Shown in pieces: positions 19,946 to 28,998 of a stretch of DNA of 64,000 bases. How positions within the stretch are numbered: position 1 is the stretch's first letter; every line of letters begins with the position of its first letter. The stretch comes from AC-32 sp963766375 (GTDB lineage: Bacteria > Actinomycetota > Thermoleophilia > Gaiellales > Gaiellaceae): contig CAVXZG010000007.1 of assembly GCA_963766375.1 (NCBI GenBank), positions 13,484 to 77,483 of the forward strand, written 5' to 3'. Below the pieces are notes generated by a model. The model ran no database searches and was not told the DNA's origin. It was given only the letters and a program-made list of their open reading frames with translations. The position numbers were made by a program, and so were the translations under genes.

Positions 19946-20762
19946 GTGAGCCAGCTCTCGCCCAGGCCTGAGCTCGAGCCCGACTTTCCGCGACTACGAG
20001 CCGATCCACCCCGAGCCGGGTTGGAAGAGCTTCGCGCGCAAGCTCTGGGCCCCGATCGTCGCGATCGGCGCGTTCCTCGCCAAGTTCGGCGTCGTCCTGC
20101 TCAAGTTCAAGTTCCTGTTCTCGATGTTCGTCTCGGCCGCGGTCTACGTCTGGATAGGCGGCTGGTGGTTCGGGATCGGGCTCGTCGTGCTCCTGTTCGT
20201 CCACGAGATGGGGCACGTGATCGAGGCACGGCACCAGGGGCTGCCCGTCTCGGCGCCCATGTTCATCCCGTTCCTCGGCGCGCTGATCACGCTGAAGGAG
20301 ATGCCGCACGACGCCTGGCGCGAGGCGCGGATCGGGATCGCCGGCCCGCTGCTGGGCTCGGCCGGCGCCGCGGTGATCTACCTCGCCGGCCTCGCCTACG
20401 ACTCGCAGCACCTGAAGGCGCTCGCCTTCCTCGGGTTCTTCATCAACCTCTTCAACCTGCTGCCGGTGAGCCCGCTCGACGGGGGCCGGATCGTCGCGGC
20501 GATCCATCCCGCCCTGTGGCTGTTCGGAGTCCTCGGCCTGCTCGGCCTGGTGATCCTCCGGCCGAACCCGATCCTGATCCTGATCCTGCTGGTCGCGGCC
20601 AACGAGACCTGGCACCGCTGGAAGATGCGCAGGCTTCCGGAGGTCCAGGCGTACTACAAGGTCGAGCCTCACCGCCGCCTGCTGATGGGGTTGCTCTACT
20701 TCGGCCTCGCCGCCCTCCTCGTCCTGGGCATGCACGCGACGCACGTGCCGCGCGACTTCTAG
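19946..20762 (+). CDS. Site-2-protease-family membrane metalloprotease (frameshifted near N-terminus)
   Basis: Intramembrane zinc protease fold of about 271 residues. It has several hydrophobic segments, the zinc site LFVHEMGHVIEA and the later NLFNLLPVSPLDGGRI carrying the third metal ligand. The first ~13 residues (VSQLSPRPELEPD) and the rest (FRDYEPIHPEPGWKSFARKL onward) are in different frames, with a shift near 19985 in CTTTCC. The family is related to SpoIVFB/YwhC; natural substrates are unknown. It directly precedes the LOG gene, whose TTG start follows the stop codon without a gap. Confidence 0.85.
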
Positions 20763-21428
20763 TTGGAAGACCGCCGGCTACTCGAGCGCCGCGAAGGCGA
20801 CCTCGCCGGGCACGCCGCGCGGATCGGCGAGGAGTTCCTCCAGGGGTTCGAGGCCGTCGAGCGGATCGGGCGGCCGGCGATCACGGTCTTCGGCTCTGCG
20901 CGCGTGCTCGAGGGCCATCCGGCCTACGCGGCGGCGCGCGAGGCGGGGCGGCGGCTGGCGGAGGCCGGCTTCGCAGTCGTCACCGGCGGCGGCCCCGGCG
21001 CAATGGAGGCGGCGAACCGCGGCGCGCAAGAGGCAGGCGGCGTGTCGGTCGGCTTCAACATCGAGCTCCCGCACGAGCAGGGCTCGAACCCCTACGTCGA
21101 CATCGGCATCACCTTCCGCCACTTCTACGTGCGCAAGACGATGTTCGTGAAGGCCGCGGAGGGGTTCCTGATCTTCCCCGGGGGCTTCGGCACCCTCGAC
21201 GAGCTGTTCGAGTCGCTGACGCTGATCCAGACCGGCAAGGTGCTGCACTTCCCGGTCGTGCTCTTCGACAGCGCCTACTGGCAGCCGATGCTGGACTGGA
21301 TCAAGGGGCGGCTCCTGGCCGACGGAATGATCTCGCCCGAAGATCTCGACCTGCTCGGCGTGACGGACTCTGTCGAGGACGCGGTCAGTCAGATCCTGCG
21401 CCCGCTGCCCGAGCGCGCGACTCCCTAA
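20763..21428 (+). CDS. LOG-family protein (TIGR00730, cytokinin-riboside monophosphate phosphoribohydrolase-like)
   Basis: 221-residue Rossmann-fold protein with both signatures: GGGPGAMEAANRGA and PGGFGTLDELFE. Members hydrolyse nucleoside 5'-monophosphates, including cytokinin precursors; the bacterial role is often nucleotide salvage. The TTG start at 20763 lies immediately after the protease stop, so the two form an operon. The stop overlaps the convergent secreted gene at 21425. Confidence 0.87.
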   Translation: MEDRRLLERREGDLAGHAARIGEEFLQGFEAVERIGRPAITVFGSARVLEGHPAYAAAREAGRRLAEAGFAVVTGGGPGAMEAANRGAQEAGGVSVGFNIELPHEQGSNPYVDIGITFRHFYVRKTMFVKAAEGFLIFPGGFGTLDELFESLTLIQTGKVLHFPVVLFDSAYWQPMLDWIKGRLLADGMISPEDLDLLGVTDSVEDAVSQILRPLPERATP

Positions 21429-22249
21429 CTCGAGAACGGCGAGACCGAGATCGGCCCGCTCTGGATCGTGAGGCCGCTCGAGTCGGTCGCTGTGATCGTG
21501 TGCACTCCCGGCGTGCGCAGGATCACGCCGGTAAAGGTGTGTTGGGCTGTGTCCTTCGCGCCGTAGGCGTAGGGGCCCGGGAGGGTCGCGGCCGGATCGG
21601 TGCTGGTCAGGCTGACAGTCCCGGCGTAGTCGGCGGCGTTGTTTCCCCACTGGTCGATTGCCCGGACGGTCGCCCCGAAGGGAACTCCGACGGTGGCGAT
21701 GCTCGTCACCGTCATGAAGAGTTTCGAGGCGGCGGCCCCGCGCACGCGAACGACCGGCTGCTTGTGCGGGCCGAGCGGCCGGAAGAGCACCTTCTTGCTC
21801 GTGCTCGCCGGGCGGGTTTGGGTCAGGAAGATGTAGCCGTCTGCCGAGAGCAGAGGCGCCGAGGCGCGGTGATAGAGAAGCCGGTAGAAGTGCCGCCGGG
21901 GGCACTCGGTGGCGATCGCGATCCTCCGGCGGCCGGTGATTGCCGTGATGCGAGTCGCGCTCGTGCAACCCGCCGGCTGGAGCTCGACGTAGCCGTTGCC
22001 TGAAGGGTTGGTGCGCTGCGGCGGGGTCCAGCCGCGCGGCACGTCGACGATCGTCTGGCCCGAGAGCGCGGCCGAGTCGGCCAGGAACGTGAAGACCAGC
22101 TCGTTTCCGGTGGAGCCGGCGGACGCCCTGTTGGGCGTGACGGTCATCTTCCCGACGCCGGCGCGGCCGGCGGCGCCGGATGAGCCGGCAAGCGTGAGCA
22201 CGCCCAGCAGGGCGCACAGCATCGCCGTCGTGAACGTTCGACCCAGCAT
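21425..22249 (-). CDS. Secreted protein with Ig-like C-terminal domain
   Basis: 274 residues with a signal peptide (TAMLCALLGVLTLAGSSGAA). The C-terminal ~100 residues (ASKLFMTVTSIATVGVPFGA, VRAIDQWGNNAADYAGTVSL, HTITATDSSGLTIQSG) look like a bacterial Ig-like/invasin-type beta-sandwich. The N-terminal part (VTPNRASAGSTGNELVFTF, VDVPRGWTPPQ) resembles a further beta domain. No catalytic motif. Divergent from selA with -10-like hexamers on each strand. Confidence 0.6.
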   Translation of the reverse strand: MLGRTFTTAMLCALLGVLTLAGSSGAAGRAGVGKMTVTPNRASAGSTGNELVFTFLADSAALSGQTIVDVPRGWTPPQRTNPSGNGYVELQPAGCTSATRITAITGRRRIAIATECPRRHFYRLLYHRASAPLLSADGYIFLTQTRPASTSKKVLFRPLGPHKQPVVRVRGAAASKLFMTVTSIATVGVPFGATVRAIDQWGNNAADYAGTVSLTSTDPAATLPGPYAYGAKDTAQHTFTGVILRTPGVHTITATDSSGLTIQSGPISVSPFSS

Positions 22250-22261
22250 CGACCCCGCACG

Positions 22262-22267
22262 AGTCTA
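22262..22267 (-). promoter_or_regulatory. Putative -10 element of the secreted Ig-like gene
   Basis: TAGACT on the minus strand, 12 bases before ATG 22249. It mirrors the TAGACT for selA on the opposite strand. Confidence 0.4.
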
Positions 22268-22285
22268 CTCATGACGCCTGCCGCC

Positions 22286-22291
22286 TAGACT
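22286..22291 (+). promoter_or_regulatory. Putative leaderless -10 element of selA
   Basis: TAGACT nine bases before ATG 22301; no Shine-Dalgarno sequence is present between them. Confidence 0.5.
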
Positions 22292-22300
22292 GAACCCGAA

Positions 22301-23602
22301 ATGCAGCTGCGCGACCTCCCTTCCGTGGACGAGCTGGCCCGCGACGAGCGGCTCGCGGGGGAGCCCGCGGCGCTGGCGGTCGAAGCGGCCCGAGCCGCTC
22401 TCGCGCGCGCGCGTGAAGAGATAACGGCCGGTCACGATCCCGGCGACCTCGGCGAGCGGGCGCTTCGCGAGCTCGCAGCGGCACGGGCGCCGAGCTTACG
22501 GCGAACGCTGAACGCCACCGGGGTGATCGTGCACACCAACCTCGGCCGCGCGCCGCTCGCGGAGAACGCTCTGGAGCGCGCCGTCGAGATCGGGCGCGGC
22601 TACTCGAACCTGGAGTACGACCTCTCCGCCGGTGGGCGCGGCTCGCGCCAGGATCACGTCGCCTCGATCCTGCGGCGGCTGACCGGCGCGGAGGGTGCGC
22701 TCGTCGTGAACAACAACGCGGCTGCGGTGCTGCTGGCGCTGGCCGCCCTGGCCGAGGGGCGTGAGGTGCTCGTGTCGCGCGGCGAGCTGATCGAGATCGG
22801 CGACGGCTTCCGGATTCCGGACGTGCTCGCGCGCTCGGGCGCGCGCCTGCGCGAGGTCGGCACGACGAACCGCACGCGCGCCGCCGACTACGAGCGCGCG
22901 ATCGGCCCCGAGACCGCCGTGCTGCTGCGCGTGCACCAGTCCAACTTCCGCGTCGTCGGCTTCACCGAGCAGGCGTCGGTGGAAGAGCTCGCGGCCGTGG
23001 CGCGCCGCCACGACCTGCCGCTCGTGGACGACCTCGGCTCGGGCGTCCTCGTGCACCTCGAGGACGAGCCGTCCGCGAAGGAGAGCCTCGCCGCAGGCTC
23101 CGACCTCGTCTGCTTCTCGGGCGACAAGCTCCTCGGCGGGCCTCAGGCCGGAATCGTGGTGGGTCGGGCGGATCTGGTCGAGAAACTGCGCCGCCACCCG
23201 CTCCAGCGTGCTCTGCGGGCGGACAAGCTGACGCTGGCGGCGCTCGAAGGAACGCTCGCGCTCTACCTGGATCCCGCGCGCGCCCTACGCGAGGTGCCGG
23301 TGCTGCGCATGCTGCACGAGCCGCTCGAGGCGGTGCGAGCCCGCGCCGAGCGCCTTGCCGCGGCGGTTGGCGGCGAGGTGGAGGAGACGGTCGGCCGCGT
23401 CGGCGGGGGCGCGCTGCCGCTCAGCGAGCTGCCGAGCTTCGCCTGCGCCGTCGAGGAGGAGCTGGCCGGGCGGCTGCGCGAGGTCGAGCCGCCGGTCGTC
23501 GGCGTGCTCCGCGACGGCCGCCTGCTGCTCGACTGCCGCACCCTGAGCGACGCGGAGGCAGACGAAGCGGCCATGTCAATTCAAGCCGCCCGTGCCAAGT
23601 AA
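22301..23602 (+). CDS. selA: L-seryl-tRNA(Sec) selenium transferase
   Basis: PLP enzyme converting Ser-tRNA(Sec) to Sec-tRNA(Sec) with selenophosphate. 433 residues. Motifs: LNATGVIVHTNLGRAPL, GGRGSRQDHV, VNNNAAAVLLAL, EVGTTNRT, LVDDLGSGVL and the PLP lysine Lys276 in CFSGDKLLGGPQAG. Upstream of selB and about 3.3 kb from the tRNA-Sec gene. Its stop codon TAA lies inside a 19-bp palindrome (23597-23615). Confidence 0.96.
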   Translation: MQLRDLPSVDELARDERLAGEPAALAVEAARAALARAREEITAGHDPGDLGERALRELAAARAPSLRRTLNATGVIVHTNLGRAPLAENALERAVEIGRGYSNLEYDLSAGGRGSRQDHVASILRRLTGAEGALVVNNNAAAVLLALAALAEGREVLVSRGELIEIGDGFRIPDVLARSGARLREVGTTNRTRAADYERAIGPETAVLLRVHQSNFRVVGFTEQASVEELAAVARRHDLPLVDDLGSGVLVHLEDEPSAKESLAAGSDLVCFSGDKLLGGPQAGIVVGRADLVEKLRRHPLQRALRADKLTLAALEGTLALYLDPARALREVPVLRMLHEPLEAVRARAERLAAAVGGEVEETVGRVGGGALPLSELPSFACAVEEELAGRLREVEPPVVGVLRDGRLLLDCRTLSDAEADEAAMSIQAARAK

Positions 23603-23615
23603 CAGTCTGTTACTT
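23597..23615. promoter_or_regulatory. Palindromic operator-like site 1 (selA stop / selB upstream)
   Basis: AAGTAACAGTCTGTTACTT: two perfect 9-bp arms around one central base, overlapping the last codons of selA. Its 17-bp core recurs as its own reverse complement at 23663-23681. Confidence 0.7.
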
Positions 23616-23662
23616 GGAAACCTGAAAGGCTTTCGGAACGCCGACTCCCGGCCCAGCACGGT

Positions 23663-23681
23663 TAGTAACAGACTGTTACTA
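23663..23681. promoter_or_regulatory. Palindromic operator-like site 2 (just before the selB ribosome binding site)
   Basis: TAGTAACAGACTGTTACTA: two perfect 9-bp arms, 66 bases centre-to-centre from site 1. Its last base is the first A of the selB Shine-Dalgarno AGGAGGG. A bound repressor or an RNA fold here would directly affect selB expression. Confidence 0.7.
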
Positions 23682-23692
23682 GGAGGGTTTCC

Positions 23693-25403
23693 ATGCCGCT
23701 GACGGTCGGCACCGCGGGCCACATCGACCATGGCAAGACCTGGCTGGTCAAGGCGCTGACCGGCAAGGACACCGACCGGCTCCCCGAGGAGCAGGAGCGC
23801 GGGATCTCGATCGAGCTCGGCTACGCCCCGCTGGAGCTCCCGGACGGGCGGCGGCTTTCCGTGATCGACGTGCCGGGCCATGAGCGCTTCGTGCGCACGA
23901 TGGTCGCCGGGGCGACCGGGATCGACCTCTTCCTGCTCGTGATCGATGCGGCCGAGGGCGCGCGCCCTCAGACCCACGAGCACCTGGCGATCCTGCGCTT
24001 GCTCGGGATCGAGCGAGGCGTCGTGGCCGTCACGAAGGCGGACGCCGTCGAACCCGAAGCGCTCGAGCTCGCGCTCGCGGAGGCACGGGAGCTTGTTCCC
24101 GAGGCCGAAGCGATCGCGGTCAGCGCCAAGACGGGCGCCGGGCTCGATGAGCTCCGCGCCGCCCTGGCCCGTGCCGCCGACGCCGTACAGCCCCGCGAGC
24201 GGGCCGGAGCAACGAGGCTGTACGTCGACCGCGCCTTCACGATCGACGGCGTCGGCACCGTCGTCACCGGCACCCTCTGGTCGGGCTCGATCTCTCCGGG
24301 TGACGCCCTCCGAGTCGAGCCGTCCGGCCTGCAGACTCGCGCCCGTAGCGTCCAGGTGCATGACCTACCGGTCACGCGCGCCGAGGCGGGACAGCGGGTC
24401 GCGGTCAACCTCCCCGGCGTCACGCGGACGCAGCTGCGCCGCGGCGATGCGCTCGTCCAGCCGGGCCATTACCCGGTGAGCTGGCGGCTCGACGTCGCGC
24501 TTGAAGAGCTCGAGCCGATACCGGCCGCGGTCATGGTGCACGTGGGGACGAGCGACGTGCTTGCGCGCGTGGTGCACGAGGGCCGCTACGCGCAGCTGCG
24601 GTTGCGGGAGCCCGTTGTGGCCGCCCGCGGCGATCGCGTCGTGCTGCGCGCCGAGACCACGGTGGGCGGAGGGCTCGTGCTCGACCCGGCGCCTCCTCGG
24701 CGGCTCGACGCCGAACGCCTCGAGCTCCTGGAGCGCGGCGACCCGGAAGCGATCGTCCGGGCCTGCGTCTACGAGCCCGTGACCGGCCCGGCGCTGCAGT
24801 CACGCGGGCTCCTGCCGCCGGCCGAGCTCGCCCAGGGGCTTGCCTCGCTCCAGCAGGCAGGCGACTGGTTCTTCGCGCAGGAGTGGTTGGAGGAAGTGCG
24901 CGCCTCAGTGCGGGAGCGCCTGACCGAGCGCGCGCGGAACACGCCACTCGACCCGGGCCTTCCGCTCGCCGAGTTGCTGCCGCAGGAGCCGTGGGCCGCC
25001 TCGGTCGCGCCACTCCTCCACGTCGAGCGCCGCGGCGGAAAGGCCTACGCACCGGGCGCCGCCCCGCAGCTGGCCGATCATGCGGCGGCGGCGGCCGAGC
25101 TCGAAGCCCAGCTCGGCCGGGAGGACCTGGTCCGCGTCGAGGACCGCGGACTCGCTGCGTTCCTCGAGGGAGAAGGCAAGCTCAAGAGGGTCGGCGACGG
25201 TTTCGCGGTCCCGGACTCGCTCTACGAGCGCGGCCGCGAAGCATTGGCAGGCGCTAACCCCGATCACACTCGCCGGCTTTCGCGACGCACTCGGTATCTC
25301 ACGCCGCACCGCCCAGCTCTTGCTCGAGCGCTTCGACGCGGACGGCCTCACCCGGCGCATCGGCGACGAGCGCGTGCTCAGACGGTCGGGTAGCCGGCGC
25401 TGA
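23693..25403 (+). CDS. selB: Selenocysteine-specific elongation factor SelB (frameshifted near C-terminus)
   Basis: GTPase delivering Sec-tRNA(Sec) to UGA codons at SECIS elements. About 569 residues: G1 GHIDHGKT, G3 DVPGHE, G4 TKAD, EF-Tu-like domains 2 and 3, then C-terminal winged helices. The last winged helix (LTPITLAGFRDALGISRRTA, then QLLLERFDADGLTRRIGDER) lies in a different frame after a shift near 25250. Read without it the frame ends at 25393 in arginine-rich nonsense. ATG 23693 has AGGAGGG five bases upstream, one of the strongest ribosome sites in the window. Confidence 0.94.
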
Positions 25404-25406
25404 ACG

Positions 25407-26236
25407 TCATTCGTGATGGCGCGGGTCGCCGAGCCAGACGAGATCTCCCATCTGAAGCCCGAGCCCCGCTGCGGCGTTGCCGGGATTGCCGCGGATCAGA
25501 GACAACCAGTCACGCGGGTCGAACATGAGGCCGTACTCGTCCGGCAAGAGGTCGGCGTAGGTCTTTGCGCGACGCGCGCGCGTCGACGCGGCCAGAGTCC
25601 GGATCTCGAGCTGGTCAAGAGAATCGAGCGCAGCCTCCGTCAGATTCGCTTGCCGTACGTTGAGTTGAGCATTGCCAAACCGGTTCAGATCGATGACCTC
25701 GCACTCGATCTTTCCAGCCTCGATCAGGGGCTCGGGGAGATCGAGTGGCGTCAGCGTCGCAGCGTCGAGGGCCGGCCCAAGCTGTTCGAGCTCCATTCCA
25801 GCGGCCAGGTAGGCGGCGGCGGGACACAGGATGTCGCGTGCGTGGAACGAGGGCGACACCGGCTCGAGCACCACCTCCGGAGATGTGATCTCAACCGCTC
25901 GCTCGACTCCTCCGAGCGCCTGGCAAGCCGGAACAAGCAGCCCGTTGTCGGGGCCGACGAGGAGCCGACCCCATTTGCCTCGATCGCCACGTCGCGGTCA
26001 GCCCCAACGCTCGGGTCGACGATCGACACGAGCACGGCGTCGCTCGCGAGGTATGCCAACGAGTCCACGAGCAGCCTCGCTGCGGCCATGACGTTGAGCG
26101 GCGGCAAGCCGTGCGAGAGATCCACGATCCGGCTGTCCGGAGCAATCCTTGCCATCACCGCATGGCAGATACCCACCCACTCGTTCCGATAGCCGAAATC
26201 GCTGCTGAAGACGATCGGGCGGCTGGTCGGCGTCAC
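25407..26236 (-). CDS. S-adenosylmethionine hydrolase (DUF62/SAM hydroxide adenosyltransferase, frameshifted)
   Basis: Family of SAM hydrolases related to fluorinase/chlorinase; they use water to split SAM into adenosine and methionine. About 276 residues: IVFSSDFGYRNEWVG at the N-terminus, IVDLSHGLPPLNV, VVDPSVG-type VSIVDPSVGADRDV, then after a shift near 25985 GRLLVGPDNGLLVPACQALGG and FHARDILCPAAAYLAAG. Start GTG 26236 has GGGAGGA ten bases upstream. Convergent with selB, 3 bases between stops, and same strand as the H-NOX gene 43 bases upstream. Confidence 0.87.
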
Positions 26237-26279
26237 AGCGTCAGCATCCTCCCGGGCGCGCGCCAATGCAAGCCCGTTG

Positions 26280-26816
26280 CTAGCCGGCGCTGAAGCTGAC
26301 GTCGAACGCGCAGGCGAGATCGCCGCGCAGCATGCACGTCCGCTCAGTCATCTCGGCGTGCTCGCCGTAGTGGCGCGAGGCACCCTCGGTCAGGCCGCGC
26401 AGAAGGACGCACAGTCGCCGCGGCGAGGCGTAGACGATCGAGATCCCGCCGCCGCCGTTCGGCGAGATGTCGAGGTGCGGCGGGCCGGCGTTGGGAACCG
26501 TCTCGCGCACCAGCTCGTGGATCCGCGTCTCCACGGTCAGGAGGAAGTCGCGGGCCGAGGGCGAGGAGTCGAAGAAGGCCGGGTACAGGCGCGCGAACGA
26601 GATCTCAGCGGTGAAAACGCCGAACTCGAAGACGATCTCGTCGGCCTCGAGCCCGGTGCGGGCCGACGCGAGGGCAACCAGCCGGCCGAGGCTCTCGTCG
26701 GGGTAGGCCTGGCTGAGCAGGTACTCGGGCTCGGCCTCGAAGACGGCGCTCGCAGTGGCCGGCCCGTGGGCGGCGACCAGATAGTCGCGGAAGCTCGTGA
26801 AAATCACCCCGTGCAT
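26280..26816 (-). CDS. Stand-alone H-NOX (heme NO/O2-binding) sensor protein
   Basis: 178 residues, the normal size of a single H-NOX domain, which binds b-type heme and senses NO or O2. It starts MHGVIFTSFRDYLVA; the candidate proximal heme ligand is His100 in TRIHELV; the signature Y-x-S-x-R occurs as YASPR at residues 129-133. No effector is fused. Its usual partners (histidine kinase or diguanylate cyclase) are not adjacent; the neighbours are a SAM hydrolase and tRNA-Sec. ATG 26816 lies eight bases after TAGACT with no Shine-Dalgarno sequence. Confidence 0.85.
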   Translation of the reverse strand: MHGVIFTSFRDYLVAAHGPATASAVFEAEPEYLLSQAYPDESLGRLVALASARTGLEADEIVFEFGVFTAEISFARLYPAFFDSSPSARDFLLTVETRIHELVRETVPNAGPPHLDISPNGGGGISIVYASPRRLCVLLRGLTEGASRHYGEHAEMTERTCMLRGDLACAFDVSFSAG

Positions 26817-26824
26817 TCGCGGCG

Positions 26825-26830
26825 AGTCTA
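26825..26830 (-). promoter_or_regulatory. Putative leaderless -10 element of the H-NOX gene
   Basis: TAGACT on the minus strand, eight bases before ATG 26816. Confidence 0.5.
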
Positions 26831-26869
26831 GGCCGCTCAAACCGAGACGCCTAGAGCTAGCCTTGCCGC

Positions 26870-26962
26870 GGAGCGGCATGGGCCCGGTGGCCCAGCTGGT
26901 CTTCAAAACCGGTGCGGTCGTGCAACCCACGGCTCGGTAGGTTCGACTCCTGCGCCGCTCCG
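26870..26962 (+). tRNA. selC: tRNA-Sec (anticodon TCA)
   Basis: 93-nt selenocysteine tRNA. Eight-base acceptor arms GGAGCGGC/GCCGCTCC with discriminator G, anticodon stem CTGGT/ACCGG with loop CTTCAAA (anticodon TCA), a long variable arm and T loop TTCGACT. The 8-bp acceptor and UCA anticodon are specific to bacterial tRNA-Sec. With selA and selB it gives three of the four Sec-pathway genes; selD is not in the window. Confidence 0.95.
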
Positions 26963-27111
26963 TCGAACATCTGTTGCGATCTGGTTAACAGGGCTTGACC
27001 GGTAGTTGTGGCCTCTGAGAGGGTCGTCCTTGGATCGTCGCCGCGTTTTCTTGACGCGACGGTCTCGGTCGATCGAGGTCGTGCATGCGACGTCCAGAGA
27101 CGGAGGTCGAC

Positions 27112-28309
27112 ATGGCAACGATCGAAAGCGCAACCGAGATCCGTCCGTTCCAGCGTCGAGGTGCCGGAGGAGGAGCTCGACGACCTGCGCCGGCGCATCG
27201 CCGCGACGCGCTGGCCCAGCAAGGAGCTCGTCGAAGATCGGTCGCAGGGCGTCCAGCTGGCGACGATGCAGGAGCTCGCGCGCTACTGGGCGACCGACTA
27301 CGACTGGCGCAAGGCCGAGGCGAAGCTGAACGCGCTGCCGCAGTTCACGACCGAGATCGACGGGGTGGACATCCACTTCATCCACGTCAAGTCGGCGCAC
27401 GAGAACGCGTTGCCGCTGATCATGACCCACGGCTGGCCCGGCTCGGTCATCGAGCTGCTCGAGACCGATCGGCCCGCTCACCGACCCGACCGCGCACGGC
27501 GGACGCGCCGAGGATGCGTTCGACCTCGTGCTGCCGTCCCTGCCCGGCTACGGCTTCTCCGGCGAGCCGACCGAGCTCGGCTGGTGACGCCGGCCGCATC
27601 GCGCAGGCCTGGGCGGAGCTGATGCGCCGCCTCGGCTACACCCGCTACGTCGCCCAGGGCGGCGACGTGGGCGCCGCCGTCACCGACGCGATGGGCCGCC
27701 AGGCGCCCGAGGGGCTGGTCGGCATCCACACGAACTTGCTCGTGCCGGCGCTGGCCGGCCGCCCATGCCCGGCGGACACCGAGCGAGGAACGCGCGGCGA
27801 CTCGAGGCAGCTCGACACATTCAGGGCGAGCGGCTTCGGCTACTTCCTGGAGCAGGCCACGCGGCCGCAGACGATCGGCTACGCCCTGCTGGATTCACCC
27901 GTCGCCCTGGCGGCCTGGATGCTCGACCACGACACGGACAGCTACTACAAGATCTCCCGCGCCTTCGTCGACGGGCAGCCCTCGGGCAATCTCACCCGGG
28001 ACCACATCCTCGACAACATCACGCTGTACTGGCTGACCGGCACCGGCGCCTCGGCGGCCCGCTCGTACTGGGAGAGCGGACAGGCCACAGCCGCCGCGGC
28101 CGGCCAGGCTCCGCCGGCGGTCTCGCTCCCGGTCGGCTTCACCACATTCCCCGGCGAGATCTGGCAGACCCCGCGCAGCTGGGTCGAGACGGCCTACCCG
28201 AACGTCACCTACTTCAACGAGGTCGACAAGGGCGGCCACTTCGCCGCCTGGGAGGAGCCGGAGCTCTTCTCCGAGCGAGGTGCGAGCCGCGTTCAGGTCA
28301 CTGCGTTGA
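27112..28309 (+). pseudogene. Epoxide hydrolase, EHN-type alpha/beta hydrolase (five or more frameshifts)
   Basis: The assembled pieces form a complete epoxide hydrolase: N-terminal EHN domain (VEVPEEELDDLRRRIAATRW), oxyanion MTHGWPGSVIELLE, LPGYGFSGEP, nucleophile Asp in GGDVGAAV, cap segment and catalytic His in KGGHFAAWEEPE, ending EVRAAFRSLR at a TGA at 28307-28309. The frame changes near 27152, 27470, 27587, between 27760 and 27815, and near 28275. ATG 27112 has a perfect GGAGG. All catalytic parts survive, so sequence error is at least as likely as true decay. Confidence 0.7.
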
Positions 28310-28317
28310 GGCGGCGA

Positions 28318-28972
28318 ATGATGGAGCTCCGTCGACACAGCGCTTCAGCCCGCTGTCGCGCGCGACCAGGCGCGTGCGCTCTTCGGCCAGACGATGGGGC
28401 TCGTGGCGGTCACCGCGGGTCTCTTCGCTCTGGGTGCCTACCTCGGGCGCGATCTGTCCTACGGTTGGGGCTTCGTCGCGTACATCGCGAGTTTCGCCCT
28501 TCTGATCGGCCTCAACTTCGCCGCGTCGCGCTCCGAGCAGCTCGCGATCGGCTTGCTCTTCGGTTTCGGCGTCCTGGTCGGAGTGGGAACCGCGCCGACG
28601 ATCGCCTACTACGCCTCGACGAACCCTCAGTCGGTGTGGCAGGCGGGCGGAGCGACGGCGCTCTTCATCGCCGGCTTCGGCGCGGCCGGGTACGCCACGC
28701 GCCGCGACCTCTCGGGACTCGCACGAGTGTGCTTCTGGGCGCTCCTCGTCCTGATCGTCTTCGGGATCGTGACGATCTTCGTGCGAATCCCGAACGGCGC
28801 ACTGATCTACTCGATCGCCGGCCTCGTGATCTTCGCGGGATTCACGATGTTCGACTTCCAGCGTCTGAGGCGGACGCAGGACATTCGTGCCGCACCACTG
28901 CTCGCCGCCTCGATCTTCCTCGACGTCCTCAACGTCTTCCTGCTCTTGCTCTCCCTCTTCAACCGAGACTAG
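28318..28972 (+). CDS. Bax-inhibitor-1/YccA-family membrane protein (N-terminal frameshift)
   Basis: Seven-helix membrane protein of about 217 residues of the BI-1 (UPF0005) family, members of which form pH-sensitive calcium leak channels. The tail GFTMFDFQRLRRTQD and LNVFLLLLSLF are typical. The N-terminal ALQPAVARDQARALFGQTMG is in the same frame as the body, but the only nearby starts (ATG 28318 or 28321) are in another, so a shift is likely near 28332. If there is no shift, the ATG at 28394 would give a shorter protein lacking part of the first segment. Confidence 0.78.
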
Positions 28973-28998
28973 CCACGAATCCCGAGCGGACGCCGCCA

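Noticed and set aside
19119..20744. A 541-codon minus-strand frame covering the collagen-like gene and the site-2 protease
   Set aside because: The upstream half is antisense to the membrane protease and has shadow composition; the collagen-like protein starts at ATG 19835.
26964..26977. LexA-box-like sequence CGAACATCTGTTGC after tRNA-Sec
   Set aside because: The right arm has two mismatches to GTTCG and the downstream gene is an epoxide hydrolase with its own ribosome site; too weak to call.
27580..27592. In-frame TGA after ELGW in the epoxide hydrolase, a possible selenocysteine codon given the nearby sel genes
   Set aside because: Reading through TGA gives nonsense; the conserved continuation DAGRIAQAW lies in another frame, so this is a frameshift and not Sec insertion.
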